Source of the DNA: a virus | Virus record (IMG/VR): IMGVR_UViG_3300005288_000006 | Span: 1 to 48,477 of that record | Length of the DNA: 48,477 nt | Strand: one strand, 5' to 3' | In this document: positions 34,948-43,287 of the stretch, in pieces | Layout of the letters: each line of letters starts with the position of its first letter | Numbering within the stretch: position 1 is the first letter of the stretch | Position numbers and translations under genes: made by a program | The notes under the pieces: generated by a model | What the model saw: the letters and a program-made list of their open reading frames with translations, nothing else | What the model was told of the DNA's origin: nothing | Databases searched by the model: none

Positions 34948-35414
34948 TAAGCATGCTCCAGCGCAAAGGCCCAAGACTCGGTCCACTTCTCAGGATGCGG
35001 TTTGCCCGGTCGCCAAAGGCGATCAGCGTACATCGTCCAGCCAGCTTCCTTGGTCGTGGGCATGGCGAAAGGATCCGTGTAGATGAGCATGGCGGCGAAC
35101 GCTGCGCCAATAACATCGTCTGTTTCCATTGCTTTCCATACGGCCATGCGCTCAGGCTGAACGCCGCGCGCTTCACACACCGATCGAGCCATTGCCTTGG
35201 TGGCTTTGTGATTCAAAACGCCGTTGATGGCCGCCAGCCGCCCGTTCTCGAACTGCCAATAGCTGCGCGCCGGGCCGTTGTTGTACTGGAAGCGGGTAAG
35301 GTAGGACGTTTCCTGATAGCCGGTGGCGGCGATGAGGATCCGGCGCTCGCGACTGTTCAACTTGGCCGGAAGCAGATCGAATGCGGCTTGGACGGCGGCT
35401 TTTGGATAGCTCAT
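34947..35414 (-). CDS. Endolysin, lysozyme/transglycosylase-like
   Basis: A 155-aa soluble protein with no signal peptide. TGYQETSYLTRFQYNN holds the likely catalytic Glu (E35), followed by ARSYWQFENGRLAAINGVL, as in lysozyme-fold peptidoglycan hydrolases of phages. The C-terminal half is helical (AAFAAMLIYTDPFAMPTTKE, GWTMYADRLWRPGKPHPEKW). It cleaves the glycan strands once holins open the membrane. Overlaps the second holin-like gene (ATGA) and Rz (TAATG). Confidence 0.8.
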   Translation of the reverse strand: MSYPKAAVQAAFDLLPAKLNSRERRILIAATGYQETSYLTRFQYNNGPARSYWQFENGRLAAINGVLNHKATKAMARSVCEARGVQPERMAVWKAMETDDVIGAAFAAMLIYTDPFAMPTTKEAGWTMYADRLWRPGKPHPEKWTESWAFALEHA

Positions 35415-35716
35415 TGGGCCGACCTTTCTTGGCGAGGGGAAACCATCTTGGCGACATTACCCCGAGCTTTTGCCACCAGTCCTAACACTGCTCCCCAGCC
35501 GGCAATATGCAACCATTGGGGTGCCGCAAAGGTCGGGCTGATTACTCCGGAGATTATGAAGACCGCGAAACCGACGGAACTACCCGCCAATACGATGGCG
35601 AGTATCGATACCCCCCAGCGCTGTCGGGCACCCTTAGGGCGATAGCAATAGATGATCAGGAATGTCGCTACGTGGATACAGAAGCGCACCCACATCAGGA
35701 TCGTATCAAGGTCCAT
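35411..35716 (-). CDS. Holin-like membrane protein (3 TM)
   Basis: A 101-aa protein with hydrophobic segments ILMWVRFCIHVATFLIIYCY, VSILAIVLAGSSVGFAVFII and WLHIAGWGAVLGLVA, and a basic C terminus KARGNVAKMVSPRQERS. Size, three membrane spans and the location before the lysin fit a class I holin or an antiholin partner of the gene before it. ATG at 35716 has GGAG 8 bases upstream. Two holin-like genes in tandem are common. Confidence 0.72.
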   Translation of the reverse strand: MDLDTILMWVRFCIHVATFLIIYCYRPKGARQRWGVSILAIVLAGSSVGFAVFIISGVISPTFAAPQWLHIAGWGAVLGLVAKARGNVAKMVSPRQERSAQ

Positions 35717-36089
35717 CGCTGTTGCTCCGTTGCTTAACGAACGGGACATAGCCGAGAATATCGTTTACCCATTTCGGCAGCCCGGCCTTGTTCTCTACCA
35801 TTGCCCCTGCTGCGGTGAATACTGTCGCAATGAGCGCTGCAATACCACCCGACACCAACATCGCCTGTTCGTTCCATGGCGGCCCGCCAGGGTAGAAGAA
35901 CACCCCGCCGCCGAACCCCATGCCACAAGAAAAAAGGCCGAGATAGACCTTTTGCCCAAGCGTTGTGGCCGATGGTCGGCTGAGTAAAAAGCAAGTCCCT
36001 ATGAGGGCTCCAGCGACCGCGAAAGGGTTGATGACCCCGCCGATCGCGCATAACCAGGCCCAAAAAATAACCGTGCATTGTTCGCGCAT
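35706..36089 (-). CDS. Holin-like membrane protein with possible dual start
   Basis: A 127-aa protein. Hydrophobic segments are VIFWAWLCAIGGVINPFAVA, AGALIGTCFLLS, VYLGLFSCGMGFGGGVFF and MLVSGGIAALIATVFTAAG. It is the first gene of the lysis cassette, after the tail spike. Two in-frame ATGs three codons apart (36098, giving MIAMREQ, and 36089) lie behind AGAGGGG, which is also part of the stem at 36094-36120. This resembles the dual-start holin/antiholin layout of lambda S (known case), here only inferred. A GTG at 36125 is less likely. Confidence 0.72.
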   Translation of the reverse strand: MREQCTVIFWAWLCAIGGVINPFAVAGALIGTCFLLSRPSATTLGQKVYLGLFSCGMGFGGGVFFYPGGPPWNEQAMLVSGGIAALIATVFTAAGAMVENKAGLPKWVNDILGYVPFVKQRSNSDGP

Positions 36090-36093
36090 GGCG

Positions 36094-36120
36094 ATCATCC
36101 CCTCTGGTTTAGGGGATGAT
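36094..36120 (-). promoter_or_regulatory. Hairpin over lysis-gene ribosome site
   Basis: Perfect 10-base arms ATCATCCCCT and AGGGGATGAT with a 7-base loop. In the minus-strand RNA the second arm carries the AGGGG ribosome site and the upstream ATG of the first holin-like gene. It lies 35 bases after the tail-spike stop. No U-run follows, so translation control or RNA stability is more likely than termination. Confidence 0.6.
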
Positions 36121-36155
36121 ACCACGCTGCGGGCTGGCGCAAAGCTATCGGTTTG

Positions 36156-38360
36156 TCAGAGGTTATTGGCTACGACCTTGGAAACCGCGCCAGTCAAGTC
36201 ATTTACAACACCGGTAGAGACGATGCCCGCGCCGATGTTATTGGTGACGTTGAAGACGTTGCACGTTGAACCGATCTGGACCGTGTACTTACTGAAGTTG
36301 CCAGTGACGCGGTCTTGGCGGTTATCCGTAAAGCTGAAGCGGGTGCACGCACCGAACTCTACAGCAGCCCCCGATTGATTGTTGTTGTCGCGGATGATCA
36401 CGCCGTCGACAGTAACCCCAACGCACCCTTGGAAGTTCATGGTCTTGCCCTGAGCCAACTGCCAGTTGCCGCCAGTAATCGAAATCCCCCCTATTGAGCC
36501 GCCCGCGTTGGAGAACGCAAGAAGCTGATCCAATGCCGGGTTCAAGTTTCCGCCCGCCACATAGCACTGCACAAAGTTGATGTCATCAACCACGGAACCT
36601 ACTCCGCTGGATGCAATGTAGATATCCTGATTCGAGTTACCGTCCCATTGGCAGTTTGTGAACCAGATGTCGGCGATACGGCTGCCGCTTCCCGCCAGTA
36701 GCATGACTTTCTTGTCCGACTGATAGAAGTCACATTCGTTGAATTTGATACCGGCAATCATGTTGAAAGGTGCGCCGGTCGAAAGGCCAACATCCGAGTT
36801 GATCTTGACCGACGCATTACCCGCAACACCTTCATTCGAAACGAACTGGCAATTGTTGAAACGCAAATCACCGGTAAAGTTACCCGCTTGACGGATCAGC
36901 AGAGCATTCGAAACGCCTGCAACGGTAGTGGCCCAACCTGAACAACGGTTGAAATCGATCAGCCGCGCGTGAACGATATCCCAGCAGTTTGTAAAGTTTG
37001 TCACCACCACGTTCTCGATCACGTTGCAGTGAAAACCCTCAGTGCGATAAGTGCCTAGCGGCGTGCCCACCGTCATGCCGGACGTTGCCCCGCCATTGCC
37101 TGCTGGGTTGTGCGCCACCCGAAAGTCTTTGACAACGAAGTCACCGGCCTGCTCCGTAGCGATGTTCTGCCCGAGCAGGTAGAAGACTGGACCGCTCGTA
37201 AAGGTCAACAGCGGACGCAGCCGGGTGCCGCCAATTTCGCCAGAGCCTGCCCCGATAAACCGCAGGTTGTTGGTTGCCCCAGGTTGAAACGAAAACGGCT
37301 GACCGAAGGCGTAGGTTTTAGCCATTGCGTTTAGGGTCAGCGGCCCCCCTTGGCTAGTCGAAGTGTTGATCAGGCAAGAATGTGCCGCTTGGAAAGCAGA
37401 AACGTCGTCGTTGACACCGTTGCCAACAGCGCCCCACCATTCCGGCCACACGTTACGAATGCCCGTTACGGGGCCGGTGCCATAGAACAGACGCCCGAAG
37501 CCCACAGAATGAAAAGCCCCCTGAAATGAAACAGAGCCAGTGCCCGTGACAAACACACTGGCATTGGTTTCAAAGGTGACATTTTTACCCGGCCCGAAAG
37601 TGATAGGCGAGTTAATTCGAAACTGACCCTCAGGGAAAATAAGCTCACTGCTGGCCGTGGCATACGCAATCATTTGAGGGACGGCATCAGTGGTGCCAGA
37701 TGCGTCAGCACCGAAGTCGACCAGAGTCAATGGGCGATTATTGATCCGCTTCCACAATGCGCCATCATTGGCTTGGATAATCGTCCCCCCGTTTGCCGGA
37801 CCAACGACGTCCGACAAATCGACACGGAAGTACCCGCCCCCACCTTTGACGTTTGGGTAATAGCTCTGCACATATACAACCGGGCTGCCAGTTTTAGGCA
37901 AAGCCTTCAATGCAGCGATGCTGGCCACGGTGCGCACGGAACCGTTTACGAGGGTGGCGCCGAGGCTTCCACTGGTGCTTGCCAAATCCGCTTTCAGCGT
38001 GGTGTCGCCCGTCATGACAAACTTAGGCGCATCCGTTGCCCAGTTATTAACGGTTGTGTACGGCAATACCAGGTCAGGGCCAGCGCGCCAATAAACGCCC
38101 GCATGGGTGAATACCTGGTTACGCCGGGTAATCGTCAAAGGTCCGTTCAAGTCATAGTCGCCGATATCCTGAAAGCCACTGGACAACAGGAAGTCGTCAA
38201 ACGCCTGTTCCATACCGGCCATGGTTTCACGGCGACGACCGAAACGGTCGGTAGTGCTCGGCAGCTCGGAATTGACGTAGTCGTCAATCACCTGCGCGTT
38301 GTCGTACAGGTCCTTTGGCGCCGACGAAGGCATAGGGTTCAGCGTATTGTAAGTGGTCAT
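36156..38360 (-). CDS. Tail spike / receptor-binding protein with pectate-lyase-like fold
   Basis: A 734-aa protein. Residues 1-60 (TYNTLNPMPSSAPKDLYDNA..., DRFGRRRETMAGMEQAF) form a virion-anchor module nearly repeated in the next gene upstream. The section LTLVDFGADASGTTDAVPQM is the usual entry to a right-handed parallel beta-helix of the pectate-lyase/polygalacturonase kind, and the later third shows regular beta-helix rungs (IRDNNNQSGAAVEFGACTRF). Likely a trimeric spike that binds or degrades surface polysaccharide. GGGG precedes the ATG. Last structural gene before lysis. Confidence 0.85.
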   Translation of the reverse strand: MTTYNTLNPMPSSAPKDLYDNAQVIDDYVNSELPSTTDRFGRRRETMAGMEQAFDDFLLSSGFQDIGDYDLNGPLTITRRNQVFTHAGVYWRAGPDLVLPYTTVNNWATDAPKFVMTGDTTLKADLASTSGSLGATLVNGSVRTVASIAALKALPKTGSPVVYVQSYYPNVKGGGGYFRVDLSDVVGPANGGTIIQANDGALWKRINNRPLTLVDFGADASGTTDAVPQMIAYATASSELIFPEGQFRINSPITFGPGKNVTFETNASVFVTGTGSVSFQGAFHSVGFGRLFYGTGPVTGIRNVWPEWWGAVGNGVNDDVSAFQAAHSCLINTSTSQGGPLTLNAMAKTYAFGQPFSFQPGATNNLRFIGAGSGEIGGTRLRPLLTFTSGPVFYLLGQNIATEQAGDFVVKDFRVAHNPAGNGGATSGMTVGTPLGTYRTEGFHCNVIENVVVTNFTNCWDIVHARLIDFNRCSGWATTVAGVSNALLIRQAGNFTGDLRFNNCQFVSNEGVAGNASVKINSDVGLSTGAPFNMIAGIKFNECDFYQSDKKVMLLAGSGSRIADIWFTNCQWDGNSNQDIYIASSGVGSVVDDINFVQCYVAGGNLNPALDQLLAFSNAGGSIGGISITGGNWQLAQGKTMNFQGCVGVTVDGVIIRDNNNQSGAAVEFGACTRFSFTDNRQDRVTGNFSKYTVQIGSTCNVFNVTNNIGAGIVSTGVVNDLTGAVSKVVANNL

Positions 38361-38369
38361 GTGTTCCCC

Positions 38370-39218
38370 TTAGTACCAGCGCCCTTCGGCCTGTAGATAG
38401 ATTGTGCCGCCAGTGCCGGACGAAGAAGTGTTCCGGGTGCTGTAGGAGCCCCATGCCGAACTGGAGGGGGCGCTGTCCATGGCTGCCCAGCCACTACCGG
38501 CGTTGTCTGTACCGGAGCACTGCACGCGCGGCGCTTCGCCAACAAACGCAAAAGGGAAGTTCCCTGCGCTGATAGACGAAGACGCGAACAATGTGCCTCG
38601 AGCTGTGGTCGAACCGGTCGCCATGGCCAACGTTTTAGTCACTGTCATTCGGCTGTCGGCGTACTTCACATAGACGCCTGTCCCGCCAGCGGTCCCACCT
38701 GTTTCAAAAATAGCGCCTGTTGGCGTGCCGCTACTGTTCCCGACGGTGCCGAGGATGTTCGCCCGACCATAAGCCCCTGCACCCAGTAATGCAGTAACGA
38801 GGGCGGCGAGTGATGTCACGCCCGTACCGCCCTGTGCGACCGTCAATGCAGTAGTCAGCCCGGTGATTGAGGTTATGTCACCATTGGCACCACGTGTTGC
38901 GGCGCCGAGTGTTGTCAGCATGGCGGCAAAAGTAGTGTCGTCGAGCAATGCTCGTGCTGCCGCCGTGAAGGTCGCTAACGACAGGGCGCCGGGACCGGTA
39001 AAGTACGGCAAACGATCAGCGGCCCCAGTGAGGGCGTCAAGCGCTGTCGAGTTCGAGCCGTAGAGCGCCTGAATGGCGTGAAGGGTTTTCCGTTGCACGC
39101 CAAAGCGATCCGGTTCAGCGGACGCAGTCGAGTTACAGAATCGATCAAGCGCCTCAGCATTATCGTCCAAGTCACGCGGATCGTCAGACGGTACGGGGTT
39201 TCCAGTGTTGTAGGTCAT
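38370..39218 (-). CDS. Tail fibre / second receptor-binding protein
   Basis: A 282-aa protein. The N-terminal module (TYNTGNPVPSDDPRDLDDNA..., DRFGVQRKTLHAIQALY) matches that of the spike gene. It is followed by a typical fibre shaft motif LTVAQGGTGVTSLAALVTAL and a Gly/Ser/Thr-rich tip ending GTIYLQAEGRWY. The shared module means both proteins probably dock at the same tail site, or that one competes with or supports the other. ATG at 39218 overlaps the upstream stop (ATGA). Confidence 0.82.
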   Translation of the reverse strand: MTYNTGNPVPSDDPRDLDDNAEALDRFCNSTASAEPDRFGVQRKTLHAIQALYGSNSTALDALTGAADRLPYFTGPGALSLATFTAAARALLDDTTFAAMLTTLGAATRGANGDITSITGLTTALTVAQGGTGVTSLAALVTALLGAGAYGRANILGTVGNSSGTPTGAIFETGGTAGGTGVYVKYADSRMTVTKTLAMATGSTTARGTLFASSSISAGNFPFAFVGEAPRVQCSGTDNAGSGWAAMDSAPSSSAWGSYSTRNTSSSGTGGTIYLQAEGRWY

Positions 39219-39730
39219 GGCAGTGGCCAATCCTCGTTGATTGCTGTGTCAAAAACCTCGGCATAAATTTGCCATTGGTTCAGTGGCCATTCGCGATTGA
39301 CAGCGAGGTCAATAATGCCCGCCTCCAAAATGAAGTCAGGGAACTCACCCCATCCCGATGCTAACGCTGGGCGCTCTCTGAGCTCCAGTTCGGCCGAATA
39401 CGTCCAAAGGCTAGGGCCGACTCGGTCCGGGCCGCTATACACATCGGTGAACCGGCAAGTGTAAAGGTCGTAGCCCATAGGGTGGTCGAGCGGGCATTCA
39501 AACCATAGTGACCCATCGACCAAAGCGTCGCGCCACCAGGCCTCAAAGGCTTGACCTTGAGAATCAGTAAACAGCCAGGTCACGCCTACCGCTTCCGGCA
39601 CACTGGTGAACTTACGCCGCTGTCGGGCCCGGCCGCTCGCCAGATCGGAGCGCATCAGCGGCGAAATCAATTGGTACTTTCGGCCGGAATGTAGGCCCCG
39701 CGGCAAGCCTTCTGGATAAACTGGGTTCAT
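39215..39730 (-). CDS. Hypothetical tail-tip-associated protein (171 aa)
   Basis: Starts MNPVYPEGLPRGLHSGRKYQ and has VTWLFTDSQGQAFEAWWRDA and DLYTCRFTDVYSGPDRVGPS, a pattern I associate with small tail proteins placed between the tip protein and the fibres. C-terminal half has two WPL motifs (NREWPLNQW, NEDWPLP). Coupled by ATGA overlap to the tip gene before and the fibre gene after. Function inferred from position. Confidence 0.72.
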   Translation of the reverse strand: MNPVYPEGLPRGLHSGRKYQLISPLMRSDLASGRARQRRKFTSVPEAVGVTWLFTDSQGQAFEAWWRDALVDGSLWFECPLDHPMGYDLYTCRFTDVYSGPDRVGPSLWTYSAELELRERPALASGWGEFPDFILEAGIIDLAVNREWPLNQWQIYAEVFDTAINEDWPLP

Positions 39731-42417
39731 GGCGCTAGGGCATCATCCGAGAGGTAAACGCGTTCATCATAACCCACCGCTTCAACCGACGCCTCCTCAA
39801 TTCCTTTTGGCGAAACAGAGGTAACCAGTACTCGATAAATCCACGTAGTTACCGGGCCAAAAAGCAAATGAGGGGGCTCAAGATTATTTTCCCAGTCTGT
39901 ATCGGGAGTGAAATCTGGTAGTGGAATGCTCAATCGGTAATCATCGATGCGAGTAGCCGCATAGGGGCCTGAGAGTGTGCCGTCCTGTCGACGGATTGCG
40001 ACTGCGTATGCCCCCCCAGCCGACCAGTCAAGTGGCTCTGAGGAGGTCAGCACGGCTATCAAGCCTTGCACTAGATAGCCTAGAAGCAAAGCTGACTGGC
40101 CGTACCCCGGAATGTCGGCAGACACTGCACAATAGGAAAGGTAGCGACTGTTCATTGCGTCGCCAGGGGTCGAAAAATTGAAAGTATCTCGGCGGTACTC
40201 GTGAATCCTGCGGCGCCGCATGCCGAATTGATAGGCCTTATTGCGATTTGTCACCCCGGGAGCGGTGACCTTTTCAACTCGCCGACCTTGAACCGGATCC
40301 GTCGATAAGCGGCAGTAAACCACCTCTTCTGTCCAGGTGCGGGCGTCCGTGTAGGTCACCTCTACACCGTCAAAATCATTATCCGATTTAAGTTCCGAGT
40401 CCATGTTCAAATCGTCGATCATGTTCTGTGCACTGTACCCATGCTCAAGGGTCGCTCGCGCTTCGTCACGAACTGGCCTGATAACGCCGCGGTCCAGGGT
40501 TAGTTCGGCGAAACCGCAGCCTAAAATATTGTTCAGGACTTCTTTCACCGTCGATTCTTCGGTGATCGCCATGTTGAACTCGTCAGCGCGCATCGACCAA
40601 ACACCGTCTGAAAGCCGATCAAACTCGGCAAGATCGATATCGACGTCAGTCAGCCCCACGGACTTGATAACGTACATGGCCGCCGGAGAAAGCTTACGGG
40701 TCGGTACTGGTGGGTTCCAATTACCCAAGCTATGAACCGGCAGTATGCGCGTCGCTATGACGTTAATCTGGCTTTCAGACTGCGCTGAAATTCGATCGGA
40801 TATTTGCACCCGGCCACTTATGGTTGTGCAGCCAGGGTAGGTCACGGGCGCGAGAATATTGCTCTTAAGAGCTAGCCATTCGATCCTATTTCGCCATTCC
40901 ACCTCATCAACCAGGGGATAGGTTTTACGCAGGCGGAATTCCGGACGCATCAGGTAGGGCAGCGCTATCAGTTCAGTAAAACCGATCTGATCCGGCGTTA
41001 CGTCGGTCACGGTTTTGGAGAGCGTCGTCCATCCACCACTTATTGCCACGTCGCGGTACTGGATCTCATAGGTCGACGTCAGGGCATAGGGGCTGCCCTT
41101 GGCGTTATAGCCCACCAGGCCTTCAGGAAACCAGATATCGATCTCTACCAGCCGCGTTAGCTCGCCTACTGGGCACGCGGCGAAAGGCCCCCGCCAACCG
41201 CCTTCTAGGCTACCGGAATCCAGGCTGATCGACCCTGAACTAGTCGTCAGGGCATTGAATCCCGGGAAAGAACTATCAGGCGACCCGGAAGAGTCGAGAC
41301 GCTGCACCGTGATACTTGAAGAACTCTTGGCAAGGATCTTGAATCTTAAACCGACAGGCCCGATCGCCGCGTCGCCTGTACCGGTTACCAATCCATTGGC
41401 AGGTGCGCCGCCGGGGAAGTCGAGTCGTAAATTTGTGCCATCCCAACTATTGATCACATACTGGCCGGCATTGGTCCCGACTACCTCGATCGACTGACCT
41501 ACGACCGGCGCGAGCATGCTAAGGGGGCCTGTGATCACATCGCGCGCGCTGCCGCCGCCGTCGGTTACGGTATAGGGGTAGGGCGCGACAACTTTGATTA
41601 TCAGCCCGACAGTCCAGTCGCTAGGAAAACCCCCAGCACCTGCAGGGATACTGATCGTGTAACCGCTAAAGACCAGCGAGGCAGCCGCTACGGATGCGGT
41701 TAGGGAAGTGGAGGCAGTCAGCTCAAGACCTGCGGCCCCTGTAGAGCTGGCCCCGACCTCCGTTGCGGTGTGCCACCAGCCAGCCGACGGACTCGCCCCT
41801 ACGTACGCCCCTGGCGGGTAGATCTGATATTCAGCCTCAGCGCCCAAGGCCAGTAGCGCGGTCTCGCCAATCTTCACATCGAGCGCGTTGATCTGGAAGG
41901 CCCCAACGCCGATGTTCATCAGGAACCGAGTTTGCTGAGTGCGTTTATCGGAGAAATATTTGTGTGGTGGCACGAGATAGTCGGGGTAAATGCGCTGCGT
42001 ACCGAAAGACTCGCGCACGACTTCGCCCAATTTTACTTTGTTACCGCGAACACTGCCCTGCGAAAGGCCTTCACCCTGCCCGGGTGTATTGGGCGTTCCC
42101 GGCAGCTTCGGCATCAGCATGCCGAACACCGCTTTTACCCCAACAAAGAGTGCCGCAGTAATCGAAAAAGGGTCCGTGCCTTGAGGGACGGCACGTACTT
42201 CGAGACGATCTCGGGGACGAAAATAAGTGGCTGGCCATTCCTGCTCTGCGATTATTTCATCTTCCAGCTTGATCAGCGCCGGCATGTAATCGCCAGGCTT
42301 GTAGCCACCGGTTTTTACACAGTAATCGTTCAGCCACTCGGCAATCGACATGCGGCGGTCAGTAGTTCGAGTGTCACAGGGGCCGCCGTCAAGCAGGTTC
42401 GGGTAGATTTCGATCAC
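39727..42417 (-). CDS. Tail tip / host-specificity protein, J-like
   Basis: An 896-aa protein. The GTG start (MIEIYPNLLDGGPCDTRTTD) has AAGGTGG 9 bases upstream and begins inside the NlpC gene by 29 bases. N-terminal part: IAEWLNDYCVKTGGYKPGDY and RDRLEVRAVPQGTDPF, as in tail-tip attachment proteins; a long beta-rich middle; then ADEFNMAITEESTVKEVLNN and NDFDGVEVTYTDARTW, typical of central tail-tip hub proteins. A hydrophobic stretch FSITAALFVGVKAVFGMLMP is near residue 120. It forms the end of the tail and carries the fibres. Confidence 0.8.
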   Translation of the reverse strand: MIEIYPNLLDGGPCDTRTTDRRMSIAEWLNDYCVKTGGYKPGDYMPALIKLEDEIIAEQEWPATYFRPRDRLEVRAVPQGTDPFSITAALFVGVKAVFGMLMPKLPGTPNTPGQGEGLSQGSVRGNKVKLGEVVRESFGTQRIYPDYLVPPHKYFSDKRTQQTRFLMNIGVGAFQINALDVKIGETALLALGAEAEYQIYPPGAYVGASPSAGWWHTATEVGASSTGAAGLELTASTSLTASVAAASLVFSGYTISIPAGAGGFPSDWTVGLIIKVVAPYPYTVTDGGGSARDVITGPLSMLAPVVGQSIEVVGTNAGQYVINSWDGTNLRLDFPGGAPANGLVTGTGDAAIGPVGLRFKILAKSSSSITVQRLDSSGSPDSSFPGFNALTTSSGSISLDSGSLEGGWRGPFAACPVGELTRLVEIDIWFPEGLVGYNAKGSPYALTSTYEIQYRDVAISGGWTTLSKTVTDVTPDQIGFTELIALPYLMRPEFRLRKTYPLVDEVEWRNRIEWLALKSNILAPVTYPGCTTISGRVQISDRISAQSESQINVIATRILPVHSLGNWNPPVPTRKLSPAAMYVIKSVGLTDVDIDLAEFDRLSDGVWSMRADEFNMAITEESTVKEVLNNILGCGFAELTLDRGVIRPVRDEARATLEHGYSAQNMIDDLNMDSELKSDNDFDGVEVTYTDARTWTEEVVYCRLSTDPVQGRRVEKVTAPGVTNRNKAYQFGMRRRRIHEYRRDTFNFSTPGDAMNSRYLSYCAVSADIPGYGQSALLLGYLVQGLIAVLTSSEPLDWSAGGAYAVAIRRQDGTLSGPYAATRIDDYRLSIPLPDFTPDTDWENNLEPPHLLFGPVTTWIYRVLVTSVSPKGIEEASVEAVGYDERVYLSDDALAP

Positions 42418-42802
42418 GGTAAAAGGCCACCTTGTAATAGGTCTGCAGGAAGCGGTCCAAGTGCATCCACCGTACACCGCTACCGGGGTTTGTCTCAATG
42501 AGCGCAATCCTACCATCTATTTCGAGCGCGACCGCTACGTGCACCAGAACGCCGGCCTTGAATACCGCGGCCACGTCGCCGGGCAGCAGGCCGTCACAAG
42601 GCTCTAACGGCCCTGACGTGATCGACCGATAGAGCCTCTGCATGGCCAATGGGTTATCGCGGTTTGCATCGATCGGCCCGTCTAGTATAGGCAGTCCCAG
42701 CTCCGCACGGATCAGCAGCACCAGCCCCCAACAGTCGAACCCGTGCAATTCCCGGCCGCCCTTCACATACGGAGTAAAAAGGTACTTTTCTACGTCGATC
42801 AT
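42389..42802 (-). CDS. NlpC/P60-type tail assembly peptidase
   Basis: A 137-aa protein of the NlpC/P60 family. ELHGFDCWGLVLLIRAELGL holds the catalytic Cys (C24); GLLPGDVAAVFKAGVLVHVA contains the His (H88); IALIETNPGSGV follows. In phage tails (lambda K-like) it processes or plugs the tip and may locally cut peptidoglycan. ATG at 42802 overlaps the upstream stop (ATGA), so a longer N terminus is rejected. Located in the standard place between the tape-measure side proteins and the tip. Confidence 0.87.
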   Translation of the reverse strand: MIDVEKYLFTPYVKGGRELHGFDCWGLVLLIRAELGLPILDGPIDANRDNPLAMQRLYRSITSGPLEPCDGLLPGDVAAVFKAGVLVHVAVALEIDGRIALIETNPGSGVRWMHLDRFLQTYYKVAFYRDRNLPEPA

Positions 42803-43287
42803 GTTAAGTATTTGATCCCGGGGGAAAAATCGGTTGTATACCGAAAACGCGGCCATGCCGAAGCGATTAGGTTGAAGTAGCCGCCTTGCAATTCGACCGT
42901 AGGACCTTTTGCACTGAAACTCAAAACTTCCATGTCCATTGGACGTTCGGCCGGCGCGGTGGGATCTGATTCAAGGTAGACCCGGTAGGTCATCAACACC
43001 TCGACGCCTGCAGCCTTGGCAGCATCAAGGCGGCGTTGCGCCTCACCTCGCACATTATCAATCGCCACCCCCAGCACCTGCGACCCCTGGTTGTCCTTCT
43101 TGGGCAACGTGGCATCCAGGCCGCTCGCTTGAAAGGTGATTACGCGACCGTCCTCAAGCTCAAAAACCTGATCAAAAAATCCCGCACATAGAAATAACGA
43201 GTCCGCCCACGCAGAGGAGCGCAGCTCAATGGTGGGGATTTCAACGTCGGTCCCGCCGCTCGACCGGAGAATATCAAGTGGATTCAA
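42799..43287 (-). CDS. Minor tail protein, DUF1833-like
   Basis: A 162-aa protein with the plan of DUF1833 tail proteins: IPTIELRSSAWADSLFLCAG, VITFQASGLDATLPKKDNQG, VLMTYRVYLESDPTAPAERP and MDMEVLSFSAK. It is the counterpart of distal-tail/lambda L-type proteins next to the tape measure and NlpC gene. Start overlaps the tape-measure stop (ATGA). It likely builds the tail-tip ring. Confidence 0.82.
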   Translation of the reverse strand: MNPLDILRSSGGTDVEIPTIELRSSAWADSLFLCAGFFDQVFELEDGRVITFQASGLDATLPKKDNQGSQVLGVAIDNVRGEAQRRLDAAKAAGVEVLMTYRVYLESDPTAPAERPMDMEVLSFSAKGPTVELQGGYFNLIASAWPRFRYTTDFSPGIKYLT

